The notes beneath the pieces are model-generated. The model ran no database searches. It was not told the origin of the DNA and saw only the letters and a list, made by a program, of their open reading frames with translations. Position numbers and translations under genes: made by a program. Of a stretch of 64,000 nucleotides of DNA, positions 8,200 through 17,198 are shown piece after piece; the stretch's first letter is position 1, and each line of letters begins with the position of its first letter. The stretch lies in assembly GCA_046297455.1 (NCBI GenBank), contig JBKBIT010000004.1, positions 62,001 through 126,000 of the forward strand. The letters run 5' to 3'. This DNA is from ZYF759 sp046297455 (lineage in GTDB: Bacteria > Pseudomonadota > Alphaproteobacteria > Rhizobiales > Rhizobiaceae).

Positions 8200-9599
8200 G
8201 CCGCTTTCTCGGACCCGACTTCCTTCTGGACACCAAGACCGCGCGGCGGCTCTTTCACGAGATCGCGGCGCCGCTGCCGATCGTCGATTTTCACAATCAC
8301 CTGCCGCCGGCCGAAATTGCCGGCAATCACCAGTGGGCGAATCTGGGCGAGGCGTGGCTGGCGCACGACCACTACAAATGGCGGCTGATGCGCTGGGCGG
8401 GCGTGCCGGAGAGCCATGTCACGGGCGCCGCATCCTTTCGCGAAAAATACGAATCCTATGCCGCCATCATGCCGAGGCTGGTCGGCAACCCGGTCCATCA
8501 CTGGAGCCATCTGGAGCTGTGGCGCTATTTCGGGCTCGAGGGCACGGTGCTTTCGTCCGAGACGGCCGCGCGCTGCTGGGACGCAGCCGGCGAGCGTCTG
8601 GCACAGCCGGAGTTCGGCGCCCGCGGCCTTCTGGAACGCATGAAGGTGGAGCTCGTCGGCACCACCGACGACCCGCTGGACACGCTGGAGCATCATGCCG
8701 CCTTCGCCGGTGCCGGCTCGTCGATCCGCATGGTGCCGACCTTCCGCCCCGACCGGGCGATCGCGATCGAGCAGGCCGGCTTTGCCGCCTACATTGACGC
8801 GCTGGCCGAAACGGCCGGTGTCTCGATAGACGGCTTCGAGGATCTCGTCGGCGCGCTTCACAAGCGGCTTGAGCATTTCGTTGCCCATGGCTGCCGTGCC
8901 TCCGATCACGGCATCAACAGGCTGGACATACCCGACGAGCGCGGCACGCCTGATCTCGACCGCATCCTGCGGGATGCCCGCCAGGGCAGGGCGCCTTCGG
9001 CGGACGAAGCGGCCGCCTTCCGCTTCGCGCTCATGGTGGAGCTGGGTGGGGCCTATGCGCGCCACGACCTGGTCATGCAGCTTCATATCGGCCCGCTGCG
9101 CAGCACGCGCACGCGGCTCTTCGAGGCGGTCGGTCCGGATTCGGGCGGCGATTCCATGCGCGACCGGCCGGTTGCCGAGGCGCTCAACGCGCTTCTCGAC
9201 CGCATGGACCGCGACGACGCCCTGCCGCGCACCATCCTCTACACGCTGGACCCGACCAAGAATGCGGTGATGGTGACCACGGCCGGCAATTTCCAGGACG
9301 GGTCGGTGCCCGGCAAGGTGCAGGCCGGCACGGCCTGGTGGTTCAACGACCAGCTCGACGGCATGCGTGACCAGATGACCCAGCTCGCCCAGATGGGGCT
9401 GATCTCGACCTTCACCGGCATGCTGACCGACAGCCGGTCCTTCCTCTCCTTCCCGCGCCACGAATATTTCCGCCGGCTTCTGTGCGGCATGGTGGGCCGC
9501 TGGGTGGAGGAAGGCCATGTGCCCGACGACCCCGATCAGCTCGACACGCTGATAAGCGACATCTGCTACGGCAATGCCAGAAAGTGGTTTCTAGGCTAG
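8196..9599 (+). CDS. uxaC: Glucuronate (uronate) isomerase
   Basis: This enzyme converts D-glucuronate to D-fructuronate, the first step after beta-glucuronidase. It has 467 residues with the amidohydrolase-type metal motif DFHNHLPP near residues 31-38, and the C-terminal SFLSFPRHEYFRRLLCGMVGRWVEEG typical of UxaC. It starts in an ATGA overlap with the previous gene and ends the rightward operon. Together with uxuB and uxuA the route glucuronide to 2-keto-3-deoxygluconate is complete; the kinase and aldolase for the last steps are not in the window. Confidence 0.95.
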   Translation: MSRFLGPDFLLDTKTARRLFHEIAAPLPIVDFHNHLPPAEIAGNHQWANLGEAWLAHDHYKWRLMRWAGVPESHVTGAASFREKYESYAAIMPRLVGNPVHHWSHLELWRYFGLEGTVLSSETAARCWDAAGERLAQPEFGARGLLERMKVELVGTTDDPLDTLEHHAAFAGAGSSIRMVPTFRPDRAIAIEQAGFAAYIDALAETAGVSIDGFEDLVGALHKRLEHFVAHGCRASDHGINRLDIPDERGTPDLDRILRDARQGRAPSADEAAAFRFALMVELGGAYARHDLVMQLHIGPLRSTRTRLFEAVGPDSGGDSMRDRPVAEALNALLDRMDRDDALPRTILYTLDPTKNAVMVTTAGNFQDGSVPGKVQAGTAWWFNDQLDGMRDQMTQLAQMGLISTFTGMLTDSRSFLSFPRHEYFRRLLCGMVGRWVEEGHVPDDPDQLDTLISDICYGNARKWFLG

Positions 9600-9694
9600 G
9601 CTTGTGCGGTGCCGCCCACGTCGACGAATTACGGACGGTCGCCCCTCAGTTTCCAGGTCGAGCCTGAAATACCGCGCCCTGCGCTATGTCTGCG

Positions 9695-11653
9695 CTAGCC
9701 GAGAGAAGCGGCCATGGAACCCGCCTGCAGTTCCCTCACGGCGGGGAGCATGAAGCCGGCGAAAAAGGCCGACAGTTCGTCATGTGCGTTAATCGGCAGG
9801 ACATGGGCGACATACTGGTCGGGACGGACGACTACCATACAGCCCTGCTGCCGCTCGATCGCGCGCATGTCGAAGATGTCACGTGCGTTCTTCAGATCGG
9901 GGCAGAACATTTTTTCGTAGTCCACCAGCCCGAGCCTGCCTTTTCTTGGAAGCAGCAGTTGCGGCATTGTCTCCAATGCGAGATCGCGGAAACCTTGCTG
10001 GAAAACCGCCCGCAGATCGATCACTGCATCGATGTCTTCCCCTGAGGGCGTGTGTCTCCGAATGGGCGAGGCGTCCTCTTCGGCAAGAAACCGACATAGG
10101 TTGCGGATCGCGGAATCCGTCTCGGCGGGATCCCCGGCTGGGCAGAAGGCATAGAGGCGCCAGCGCGTGTCGGCCTTGACGGTATCGCCCAACTCCACGG
10201 GCTTGGCGTCGGCCAGCCTGACGACGGGCGCGGAATGGAAGCGCGCACCAATCGGAAAACCTGGCGCCAACTTCTGCCAGTCCGCCTTTCCGGTCAGCAC
10301 GGAGGGCGCATAGGTGACCGACATCCCGGCAGTGTAGCGACCATGCTGGATGAAATAGCGCTGGAACTTCGGCGCCTCAGCGCTATCCGCCTCGGCGGTC
10401 TGGGGCCTTTCGCTCATGATGCGCGACCACTCCCGATCGAACTCGATCAGGTCCTTCGCCACCGCCTGCCGCTCGGCCGAATAGCTGTGCAGGATTTCCG
10501 GCGGGCAGCGGCCCTTGAGCACCGAGATCAGCTTCCAGCCCAGGTTGAAGGCATCGCCCATGGACACGTTCATGCCCTGTCCAGCCTTGGGGCTGTGGGT
10601 ATGGCAGGCGTCGCCGGCAATGAACACGTGCGGCAGGCGCGCTGCAATCTCGTCCTCGGGCACGTCGTCGAACTTGTCCGTCAATCGCTGGCCGATCTCG
10701 TAGACCGACCACCATGCCACCTCCTTCACTTCCAGCGAGTAGGGCTGGAAGATGCGCCGGGCGGTTGCCACCAACTTGTCGATGGTGATGTTCCTGCCGG
10801 CCACCCGCTCGCCGGGCTGGAGCTTGTCGAGCTCGATATAGAGCCGGGTGAGATAGCCACCCTCGCGCGGGATGATGATGATGTTGCCCTCGGCCGCGGA
10901 CTGTATCAGCGTCTTGCAGCGTATGTCGGGGAAGTCCGTGACCGCCAGGACGTCCATGACGCCCCAGGCCTGATTGGCGGAATCGCCAACAAGTTCCCGG
11001 TCAATCGCTTCGCGCACCGAGCTGCGGGCGCCGTCGCAACCGACCACGTAGCGGGCGCGCAATTCTACGATCTCGCCTTGGCGGCCCTCGTCCAGTCGCT
11101 CCAGACGGACCCAAACAGGGTAGTCGCCTGCCTCCGCATCGACGCGCAGATCGAGCAACTGCAAATCATAGTCGGGTGTCAGCCGGGAAGGCGATTTACG
11201 CATGATCTCAAGATACATGTCATGCACGCGTGCCTGGTTGAGGATGATATGGGGCATCTCGGAGAGGCCGTCTTCGACATCCTGGATCCGTCCGTTCCGC
11301 ACGATGTGATCGGGTCGCTTTCCGTCGGGCTTCCAGAAAGTGGTCTCGTTGACCCAGTAGCCCTGCTTCATGACCTTTTCGGCGAAGCCGAAGGCATTGA
11401 ACATCTCCATGGAGCGGCAGGAAATGCCGTCCGCCTGTCCCTTTTCGATCGGGCCAGATTTTCGTTCCACGATCCGGGTAGAGATTTCGGGAAACGCGGC
11501 CAGTTGTGCAGCAAGCGTCAGTCCGGCCGGCCCACATCCAACGATCAGAACATCCACTGTCTCTGGCATGTCCGATCCCACAGTGCCGCGGCGTGGCGCA
11601 GCTTCGAACTGTTCCGGATCGCCTGGCTGGAAGCCGTCGAGGTGGTACTGCAT
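9695..11653 (-). CDS. mobA: FAD-dependent aromatic monooxygenase, 3-hydroxybenzoate 4-monooxygenase type
   Basis: A 652-residue flavoprotein hydroxylase of the phenol hydroxylase/MobA class. It has the FAD motif GCGPAGLTLAA (about residue 39), a central GDACHTHSPKAGQGMN motif that contacts FAD (about residues 350-365), and a C-terminal thioredoxin-like domain (about 470-640). The N-terminal MQYHLDGFQPGDP resembles MobA, which converts 3-hydroxybenzoate to protocatechuate with NADPH and oxygen. I chose ATG 11653, which has GGAGAG upstream; 20 further in-frame residues would read through the operator. It diverges from a MarR gene. The exact aromatic substrate is uncertain. Confidence 0.82.
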   Translation of the reverse strand: MQYHLDGFQPGDPEQFEAAPRRGTVGSDMPETVDVLIVGCGPAGLTLAAQLAAFPEISTRIVERKSGPIEKGQADGISCRSMEMFNAFGFAEKVMKQGYWVNETTFWKPDGKRPDHIVRNGRIQDVEDGLSEMPHIILNQARVHDMYLEIMRKSPSRLTPDYDLQLLDLRVDAEAGDYPVWVRLERLDEGRQGEIVELRARYVVGCDGARSSVREAIDRELVGDSANQAWGVMDVLAVTDFPDIRCKTLIQSAAEGNIIIIPREGGYLTRLYIELDKLQPGERVAGRNITIDKLVATARRIFQPYSLEVKEVAWWSVYEIGQRLTDKFDDVPEDEIAARLPHVFIAGDACHTHSPKAGQGMNVSMGDAFNLGWKLISVLKGRCPPEILHSYSAERQAVAKDLIEFDREWSRIMSERPQTAEADSAEAPKFQRYFIQHGRYTAGMSVTYAPSVLTGKADWQKLAPGFPIGARFHSAPVVRLADAKPVELGDTVKADTRWRLYAFCPAGDPAETDSAIRNLCRFLAEEDASPIRRHTPSGEDIDAVIDLRAVFQQGFRDLALETMPQLLLPRKGRLGLVDYEKMFCPDLKNARDIFDMRAIERQQGCMVVVRPDQYVAHVLPINAHDELSAFFAGFMLPAVRELQAGSMAASLG

Positions 11654-11664
11654 GAGTCTCTCCG

Positions 11665-11691
11665 AATAATAATATGTGTACTTATTATTAT
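11665..11691. promoter_or_regulatory. MarR-type operator between monooxygenase and marR
   Basis: An AT-rich inverted repeat, AATAATAA (11665-11672) and TTATTATT (11682-11689), around a TATGTGTAC centre, starting 12 bp upstream of the monooxygenase start codon. Read on the minus strand its core is AATAAGTACACATAT. A related sequence, AATAAGTAGACTTAT, lies upstream of the TRAP operon at 15126-15140, so one MarR protein probably controls both. Confidence 0.7.
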
Positions 11692-11796
11692 GATGGCGTT
11701 TCGTCAACGCCAAGGATCGAGGTGGTTTTCGTTGCCTTGGTCACGGAACTGGGCCAAACCGGAAACGGCAGCGCTGGCGAGTCAAGCGAGGGATGA

Positions 11797-12240
11797 ATGT
11801 ATGTAAGTTCCGGGATGCCTGGCCATCTGATCAGGCGACTGCACCAGTATTCGACGCAGGTCTTCCTACGCCATGTCCGTGAGGCAGGCTTCGACTTGAC
11901 CCCGGTCCAGTTCGCCGCGTTGGACGCGCTGCGCGACAATCCGGGGACCGACCAGGCCGGACTTGCCGATGCGATTGCGAAGGACCGTGCGACCGTGGGG
12001 GCCGTCGTCGATCGGCTGGAGCAGAAGGGGCTTGTCGCACGACATGTCAGCCCGCGAGACAAGCGGGCACGCGAGTTGAGCCTGACCGCCGAAGGCGCGG
12101 CGGTTCTCAGCCGTCTGCTGCCGGTCGTGGAGGATCTGCAGAAGTCGATTCTGCCCGGCCTCGATGAGGCCGAATACCGCCAGTTCATCGAGCTTGCCGC
12201 GCGCGCCGCGAAAGCCGCCGGCGCCCAGGAAAGCGATTGA
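11797..12240 (+). CDS. MarR-family transcriptional regulator
   Basis: A 147-residue winged-helix regulator. The recognition region DQAGLADAIAKDRATVGAVVDRLEQKGLVAR lies at about residues 50-80, followed by the beta-wing (RHVSPRDKRARELSLT) and a C-terminal dimerisation helix. It diverges from the aromatic monooxygenase, with an AT-rich palindrome between them, a common arrangement in which the regulator responds to the aromatic substrate. The start ATG 11797 has GAGGG upstream; ATG 11815 is an alternative. Confidence 0.9.
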   Translation: MYVSSGMPGHLIRRLHQYSTQVFLRHVREAGFDLTPVQFAALDALRDNPGTDQAGLADAIAKDRATVGAVVDRLEQKGLVARHVSPRDKRARELSLTAEGAAVLSRLLPVVEDLQKSILPGLDEAEYRQFIELAARAAKAAGAQESD

Positions 12241-12247
12241 GCAGACA

Positions 12248-13552
12248 TCAACGGAACATTGCCTGTGGTATCGTCAGGGCTATTTGAGGAAATACGATGA
12301 TCGCCAGCAGGCAGGCTGCCATGGCGAACCAGAACGGCAGAACCCCTCGGAAAATTGTCGACATCGGAACGTCGCCAGCCACACTCTTGACCACGAAAAC
12401 ATTGATGCCGACCGGTGGCGTTATCATGCCCATCTCGATGACGATGACCGCGATCACGCCGAACCAGATCGGATCGAAGCCCAGCCCCATGACGATGGGA
12501 AAGAAGATCGGGGTTGTGACCACGAGCATGGCCAGCCCGTCCATGAACATTCCCAGCACGACATAAGTCAGCAAGATAAGGAACAGGACGCCATAGGGCC
12601 CCAGGCCGATGGAAGTCATTGCATCGCCGAGCGTTGCGGGAACGTGGGTGAGCGCGAGGAACGGGTTGAGGACGCTTGCTCCGATGATGATCAGGTAGAG
12701 CATCGCTGTGGTGCGAACTGTATCGGATACAGCCTTTTTGGCCGACGTCAGGTCGAGCTTGCCCGAGAACACCGCCATCAGGATGACGAAGCCTGCCCCG
12801 ATGCCTGCTGCTTCAACCGGCGTGAAGATGCCCATATAGATGCCGCCAATGGAGACGACGATGACAAGGAGCAGCGGCAGTGCCCGCAGCAGCGCGACGA
12901 AACGTTCCGGAAAGGGAACGGCTTGTCCACGCGGGCCGGCAGATTCGTTGCGCAAGGTCACCAGCGTGATGGTAAGCATGAACAACGCCGTCAGCAGCAG
13001 ACCCGGCAGGATGCCGGCCATGAACAGCTGCCCGATGCTTTGCTCGGTAAGGATGGCGTAGACCACGAACCCCGTGGAGGGCGGGATGAGGAAGCCCAGC
13101 GTTCCACCTGCGGCTACCGCACCGGTGGCCAGCGAATCGGAGTAGCCGAACCGTTTCATCTGCGGCAACGCGACCCGCCCGATAGTCACGGCGGTTGCGA
13201 CCGAAGACCCGCTGACCGCGGCAAAGGCCGCGCAACCCATGATGGACGCCGAGGCGAGCCCGCCGCGCAACCGACCCACCCAGGCGAAGGCGGCCTCGTA
13301 GAGCCGGCTGCTGAAACCGGCAGCAGAGGCGATATTGCCCATCAGGATGAAAAGCGGGATGACGGTCAGCGAATAGCTGGAGGCAGCCGAGAAGGTCTCG
13401 GTCAACAGTACCGCGTTGGCCGCGCGGCTGCCATTCAGGATCCATACCCCGAAAAAGCCCACCACAAGCATCGCCATGCCGACAGGCGTGCGCAGGATCA
13501 TTAGGACGAACATCGCCCCCAGCCCGAGTAGCCCGATCGCGAAATCAGTCAT
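12248..13552 (-). CDS. dctM: TRAP transporter large permease (DctM type)
   Basis: A complete 434-residue large TRAP subunit with about 12 hydrophobic segments and motifs such as VIPLFILMGNIASAAGFS (about residues 53-71) and IPPSTGFVVYAILTEQS. It overlaps the small permease gene by 8 bp and ends 7 bp from the convergent marR stop, so the operon runs leftward from 15054 to 12248. The operator shared with the aromatic monooxygenase suggests that it imports an aromatic acid. Confidence 0.94.
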   Translation of the reverse strand: MTDFAIGLLGLGAMFVLMILRTPVGMAMLVVGFFGVWILNGSRAANAVLLTETFSAASSYSLTVIPLFILMGNIASAAGFSSRLYEAAFAWVGRLRGGLASASIMGCAAFAAVSGSSVATAVTIGRVALPQMKRFGYSDSLATGAVAAGGTLGFLIPPSTGFVVYAILTEQSIGQLFMAGILPGLLLTALFMLTITLVTLRNESAGPRGQAVPFPERFVALLRALPLLLVIVVSIGGIYMGIFTPVEAAGIGAGFVILMAVFSGKLDLTSAKKAVSDTVRTTAMLYLIIIGASVLNPFLALTHVPATLGDAMTSIGLGPYGVLFLILLTYVVLGMFMDGLAMLVVTTPIFFPIVMGLGFDPIWFGVIAVIVIEMGMITPPVGINVFVVKSVAGDVPMSTIFRGVLPFWFAMAACLLAIIVFPQIALTIPQAMFR

Positions 13553-14054
13553 TCTGGGCTGCTCCTGTCCGGACTACATCGACTAGCTGGAGTGCGAGCA
13601 CGATGGCATAGAGCAGTGCGCCGAGGCAGAGAAGCCCGTAGAAGGGCCACAATGGGATGCTCAGCATGTTGGTGGCATCACGGAATTCGATGGCATCCCA
13701 CATCTTTGCCCAGGAACGCGACGTCAGCAGCCAAAGCAGGTAGACCGACACGAAGCGCGAAAGGATGTCCGCCGCGAACCGTCCCCACCTGCCAAGCCTG
13801 CCGTCGAAGACGTCGACGCGGACGTGATCGTCGTTCTGCGCAGCCGCCGGCATTGCCAGCATCACCAGCGCAACCGAGACCAGTTGCACGATCTCGTTGC
13901 CGCCCAGGATGGGCGCCGAAAAGACATAGCGCATGACGACGCCGGCAAATGTCGCCACCAGCAGGATCGCCAGGGCCAGTGACGACAGAAGCGTCAGAAG
14001 GCGGACGGCCCACAGGACGATCGTCGAATGGGCCAGTCCGTTTGTTCGATTCAT
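13545..14054 (-). CDS. dctQ: TRAP transporter small permease (DctQ type)
   Basis: A 169-residue four-helix membrane protein with the family segment FAGVVMRYVFSAPILGGNEIVQL near residues 32-54. I placed the start at ATG 14054, 10 bp after the dctP stop; a longer in-frame extension upstream overlaps dctP and lacks membrane or signal character. The ribosome site is weak (GGCGAG), so translation may be coupled to dctP. Confidence 0.88.
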   Translation of the reverse strand: MNRTNGLAHSTIVLWAVRLLTLLSSLALAILLVATFAGVVMRYVFSAPILGGNEIVQLVSVALVMLAMPAAAQNDDHVRVDVFDGRLGRWGRFAADILSRFVSVYLLWLLTSRSWAKMWDAIEFRDATNMLSIPLWPFYGLLCLGALLYAIVLALQLVDVVRTGAAQND

Positions 14055-14064
14055 GGAGGAGTTA

Positions 14065-15054
14065 TCACTCGCCACGCAGGGCTTCGACATAGGCCCTTGC
14101 CTGGACGCCGCTGGCTTCCACCTGTTCGATGACCTGTTCCACAATGGGTGCGGAAGCGGCATTGAATTTCTGCGCTTCCTCGTCTGACAGGACGATCAGT
14201 TCCTTGCCGTCTGCGGCCGCGAAGTCGGCCAGCGTCTTGTCAGCGAGGGCAAGCCATGCAGCGTTGGCTCGGATCGCAGCCTCGCGGCCGGCTTCCCGCA
14301 TGATGGCCTGGTGCTCCTCGCTCAGATCGTTGAAGCTGTCGCGATTCATGACCAGGAAGAAGTCCGAGATGGCGGTTTCCATGCCCATGGTGATGTAGTT
14401 GGTCACCTCGCCGAGGCGAAAAGCAGTCAGTGTCGTCGCGTCGATCATCGCACCGTCCACAACGCCGGTTTGCATCGCATTGTAGATCTCCGGCGCAGGC
14501 ATCGATACCGGGGTAGCTCCCCATGCCTCCACCACGAGCCCGGAGTTGCGCGAGGGCACACGGATCTTCAGCCCGCGGAGATCTTCCATGGTGCGAACGG
14601 GCTTGTCGGCCATGAAGAGGATGCCGGGCGCGTTGTTCCATATCCCCAGCAGCACCACGCGCCGGTATTCGTCGTCCAGCATGTGGATATTGGCCAGCAT
14701 CCGCTCGGTGCCCGTATCTACCGAGATGACGCCGGGCAGTTCGGCCAGCAGCGTCTTGGGGAAGGTCGATGCGGTATAGCCCGGCAGCCCAAAGATGATG
14801 TCGGCAACGCCGTCGACGGCGCGGTTATACTGCTCCGCGGGTCCGGGTCCAAGTTCGCCACCCATATAGATGCTGACCGTCACCTCGCCATTTGTCTTCT
14901 CCGAGATCGTTTCGGCGAAGGGCTTGTAGACCTGGTCGACGATGAAATGGGTCGGCGGCTGGAAGTCGGCGAGCTTGAGGTCGCGCGCAACAGCCAACGA
15001 GGCCGTGGCAACGCATGCGGCGGCGAGGGCTGAGACCAAAGCCTTCTTCATCAT
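14065..15054 (-). CDS. dctP: TRAP transporter substrate-binding protein (DctP family)
   Basis: A 329-residue periplasmic binding protein with an N-terminal signal peptide (two Met, two Lys, then a hydrophobic stretch ending SLAVARD near residue 24). The DctP signatures LRGLKIRVPSRNSGLVVEAWG and PEIYNAMQTGVVDGAMID are present, the former carrying the Arg that usually fixes a ligand carboxylate. The start ATG 15054 has GGAGG 8 bp upstream. A MarR-like palindrome lies 71 bp further upstream. The ligand is unknown; a hydroxybenzoate-like acid fits the shared operator. Confidence 0.92.
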   Translation of the reverse strand: MMKKALVSALAAACVATASLAVARDLKLADFQPPTHFIVDQVYKPFAETISEKTNGEVTVSIYMGGELGPGPAEQYNRAVDGVADIIFGLPGYTASTFPKTLLAELPGVISVDTGTERMLANIHMLDDEYRRVVLLGIWNNAPGILFMADKPVRTMEDLRGLKIRVPSRNSGLVVEAWGATPVSMPAPEIYNAMQTGVVDGAMIDATTLTAFRLGEVTNYITMGMETAISDFFLVMNRDSFNDLSEEHQAIMREAGREAAIRANAAWLALADKTLADFAAADGKELIVLSDEEAQKFNAASAPIVEQVIEQVEASGVQARAYVEALRGE

Positions 15055-15124
15055 TCCTGATTCCTCCCTGTCTGTTCCCTTGCAGCCATCAGAGACTTTC
15101 ACCCCGCCAGGCTGCGCCGGAATT

Positions 15125-15142
15125 TAATAAGTAGACTTATCA
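15125..15142. promoter_or_regulatory. Second MarR-type operator, upstream of TRAP operon
   Basis: A palindrome TAATAAGTAGACTTATCA that shares AATAAGTA-(C/G)-AC-(A/T)-TAT with the operator at 11665-11691. It is 71 bp upstream of the dctP start on the minus strand, where a promoter is expected. It is likely a second site of the MarR protein encoded at 11797-12240. Confidence 0.6.
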
Positions 15143-15360
15143 TATGCACGCTGATCATGGACGAGTCAATCAGCCCGGAAATCCACGCTGGTGCGGTTTC
15201 TTTGCCGATGGCGGCTTGTCGGGCAGCGCTCAGCCGACGCCGCGCGGCAGGAACGTTGCGGGTGCCGTAGAGATGCGCAGGCCTGCCAGACCCTGCGTGA
15301 CGTGAACTCGGATTTTGTGGGGCAAAAGGTTCAAACCGTTATAGTCCCACAAGGCCGGTA
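15143..15360. other. Intergenic stretch without recognised gene
   Basis: Between the TRAP operator and the convergent end of the ureide operon I see no convincing coding sequence, RNA gene or strong terminator hairpin. The short open frames here have no family character. Confidence 0.4.
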
Positions 15361-15747
15361 TCAGTCTCGGCCTCCCTCGGGCATCATGCTGACATGAGCC
15401 GCCGCGACCCGCCAGCCACTTCCAGTCCTGATCCAGGTTTGCATCTGCCGTCCGACCTGGCCGGGGGTGTCTGGCCGATGGAACAACGTGGAAGCAATCG
15501 CCAGGTCACGGCCATAGGTCGTTATCACGGTGCGCGACAAACTACGCTCGAACGGGTGCTGGGCGGCACGGAAGGCTCGCACCTCGTCGATACCGTACTG
15601 GATTTCGGCAACGCCGTAGCGGATGGTACGATCTGAATTCAGAAACATGGCGTCGAGCCTGTCGGCGTCATGTTCCAGGAGCGCCTTTTCATAAGCATGA
15701 AAGACCTCGGTGATCTCGGTCAGTATCTCGGGATCGTCCACAATCAT
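15361..15747 (-). CDS. AtzH/HpxZ-like protein (DUF3225, NTF2 fold)
   Basis: A 128-residue small cone-barrel protein of the DUF3225 family. AtzH, a member from the cyanuric acid operon of Pseudomonas sp. ADP, is reported to convert 1,3-dicarboxyurea to allophanate with Tyr22 and Arg46 important; HpxZ belongs to oxalurate operons. Here Tyr19 and Arg43 have the same spacing (24 residues), in VFHAYEKAL and RTIRYG. It is the last gene of an operon that contains allophanate hydrolase, so an AtzH-like role is plausible. ATG 15747 follows the preceding stop by two bases; upstream in-frame codons overlap the previous gene. Confidence 0.82.
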   Translation of the reverse strand: MIVDDPEILTEITEVFHAYEKALLEHDADRLDAMFLNSDRTIRYGVAEIQYGIDEVRAFRAAQHPFERSLSRTVITTYGRDLAIASTLFHRPDTPGQVGRQMQTWIRTGSGWRVAAAHVSMMPEGGRD

Positions 15748-15749
15748 GT

Positions 15750-16520
15750 TCAGGGCATCTCTCGTGCAATCATCCGGTCGCGCAGGCGCGCAAGGAAAGG
15801 GATGGTCTCGAACTGATGAGGCCTCACCTTCTCCCATGTGACGCCGGCCGGGCGGGCCATCGTGTTGCCGGTTTCAATCAGCTCGGACTCGGTGGCGATA
15901 TAGTCCAGCGGGGAGTCGTGTGCCTCGATCACGACGGCCTCCGGCGGCACCAGCTGCAGCGAATGGACCGTGGTCGCCATCGGCGTTTTGTCGGTAATGG
16001 TACCGAGCTCGCGAAAAATGCCGGTTTCCAGGTCGGCGAAGCCGGCGCCCTTGCCGGTACGCCCACCAGCGCGGCTTACGGCGACGGAGCCGACCACGCT
16101 GAAATCCAGATGCTCCACATCCTCGAACTCGACCCGCTCTCCATGTTCCATGAAGCCTTGCGGGGTTGCCGCCAGTTCGAAGGAGATGCTGCGCTCGCGC
16201 AGCGCCTGCGGATCGAGCCGCAGATAGGGGAACTCCCGGGTCAGATAGGGCACCGGAGTGTAGACGGTCTTGCCGTCATAGAGCGCGCGGATCCGGATCG
16301 GCGTCTGGGCGTGATCGGGGTTGGTCTTGACTGTACGCGCCGTCTTCCAGGCGTCGAGCTGTGCCAGCCGCCAGGCGGCGACGTCGGCCCCGACGAAGTT
16401 GGGGATCATGCTCCATGCCGGCCCGAGCGCGACACCGGCGGCCTCAAGATCGCGCCAGACGTTGTGGCGCACGATATCCTTGCCGGGATTGCGGCCGGCC
16501 CATCGTCCCTGCTCATGCAT
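15750..16520 (-). CDS. 5-formyltetrahydrofolate cyclo-ligase-like protein
   Basis: A 256-residue protein of the MTHFS superfamily. The family pattern is visible at the N-terminus (RNPGKDIVRHNVWRDLEAAGVALG) and in the segment TVKTNPDHAQTPIRIRALYDGKTVYTPVPYL, where ATP and folate would bind in true cyclo-ligases. It is longer than bacterial YgfA (about 180-200 residues) and has a distinct C-terminal half (TVHSLQLVPPEAVVIEAHDSPLDYI). It overlaps the cysteine hydrolase gene by 8 bp. Its role in a nitrogen-compound operon is not known; ATP-dependent ring chemistry or folate one-carbon handling are both possible. Confidence 0.72.
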   Translation of the reverse strand: MHEQGRWAGRNPGKDIVRHNVWRDLEAAGVALGPAWSMIPNFVGADVAAWRLAQLDAWKTARTVKTNPDHAQTPIRIRALYDGKTVYTPVPYLTREFPYLRLDPQALRERSISFELAATPQGFMEHGERVEFEDVEHLDFSVVGSVAVSRAGGRTGKGAGFADLETGIFRELGTITDKTPMATTVHSLQLVPPEAVVIEAHDSPLDYIATESELIETGNTMARPAGVTWEKVRPHQFETIPFLARLRDRMIAREMP

Positions 16521-17196
16521 CGGTGGAAGCCTCCGTAAATGCTGCCTGTAGGGCGGCCAGCGGCGCTGCCCAGCCGACGATGCCGCCCTGTGCCACGATC
16601 ATCTCGATGGCGGCGGCCTTGAATTCGGGGAAATAGCTTTCGGTGGCGTCGGTAACCAGCAGGCATTCATAGCCGCGGTCGTTCGCCTCGCGCATGGATG
16701 TCTGCACGCAGACCTCGGTGGTGACGCCGGCGAAAACCAGTTGCTCGATGCCCCTTTCACGAAACGTCTCGTGCAGGCCGGTAGCCCAGAACATGCCCTT
16801 GCCCGGCTTGTCGACAACGATCTCTCCAGGCCGCGGCGCAAGCTCGGGAACGATCTGGTTGCCCGGTTCACCGGAAACCAGAATGCGGCCCATCGCACCT
16901 TCGTCGCCGATGCGCAGACCGGGCTTCCCCCGCAGGCGCTTGGCCGGCGGACAATCGGAGAGGTCCGGCCGATGCGCCTCGCGCGTGTGAACGATCACCA
17001 TTCCGTTCTCGCGGAAAAGATCGATCAGGGCGGCCACTGTCGACACGATGGCGGTCAGACGCGACACGTCGTTGCCGAGCGCATCCCCGAAGCCGCCGGG
17101 TTCGATGAAGTCGCGCTGCATGTCGATCACGACCAGTGCGCTGCTGGCCGGCTCGAGTTCAAAATCGTAGGGCCTCGCCCTGATTGTCAGCGCCAT
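16513..17196 (-). CDS. Cysteine hydrolase, isochorismatase family (second BiuH/TrtA-type paralogue)
   Basis: A 227-residue amidohydrolase with the Asp-Lys-Cys triad: Asp25 (VVIDMQRDF), Lys130 (VVDKPGKG) and Cys163 (TTEVCVQT). The spacing Lys-Cys of 33 residues equals that of biuret hydrolase (Lys142, Cys175). It is a paralogue of the enzyme at 18743-19465. Two such enzymes beside allophanate hydrolase recall triuret catabolism, where TrtA converts triuret to carboxybiuret and BiuH acts on biuret. Which substrate each paralogue takes is inference. ATG 17196 was chosen; TTG 17202 in a TTGA overlap is also possible. Confidence 0.85.
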   Translation of the reverse strand: MALTIRARPYDFELEPASSALVVIDMQRDFIEPGGFGDALGNDVSRLTAIVSTVAALIDLFRENGMVIVHTREAHRPDLSDCPPAKRLRGKPGLRIGDEGAMGRILVSGEPGNQIVPELAPRPGEIVVDKPGKGMFWATGLHETFRERGIEQLVFAGVTTEVCVQTSMREANDRGYECLLVTDATESYFPEFKAAAIEMIVAQGGIVGWAAPLAALQAAFTEASTDA

Positions 17197-17198
17197 CG

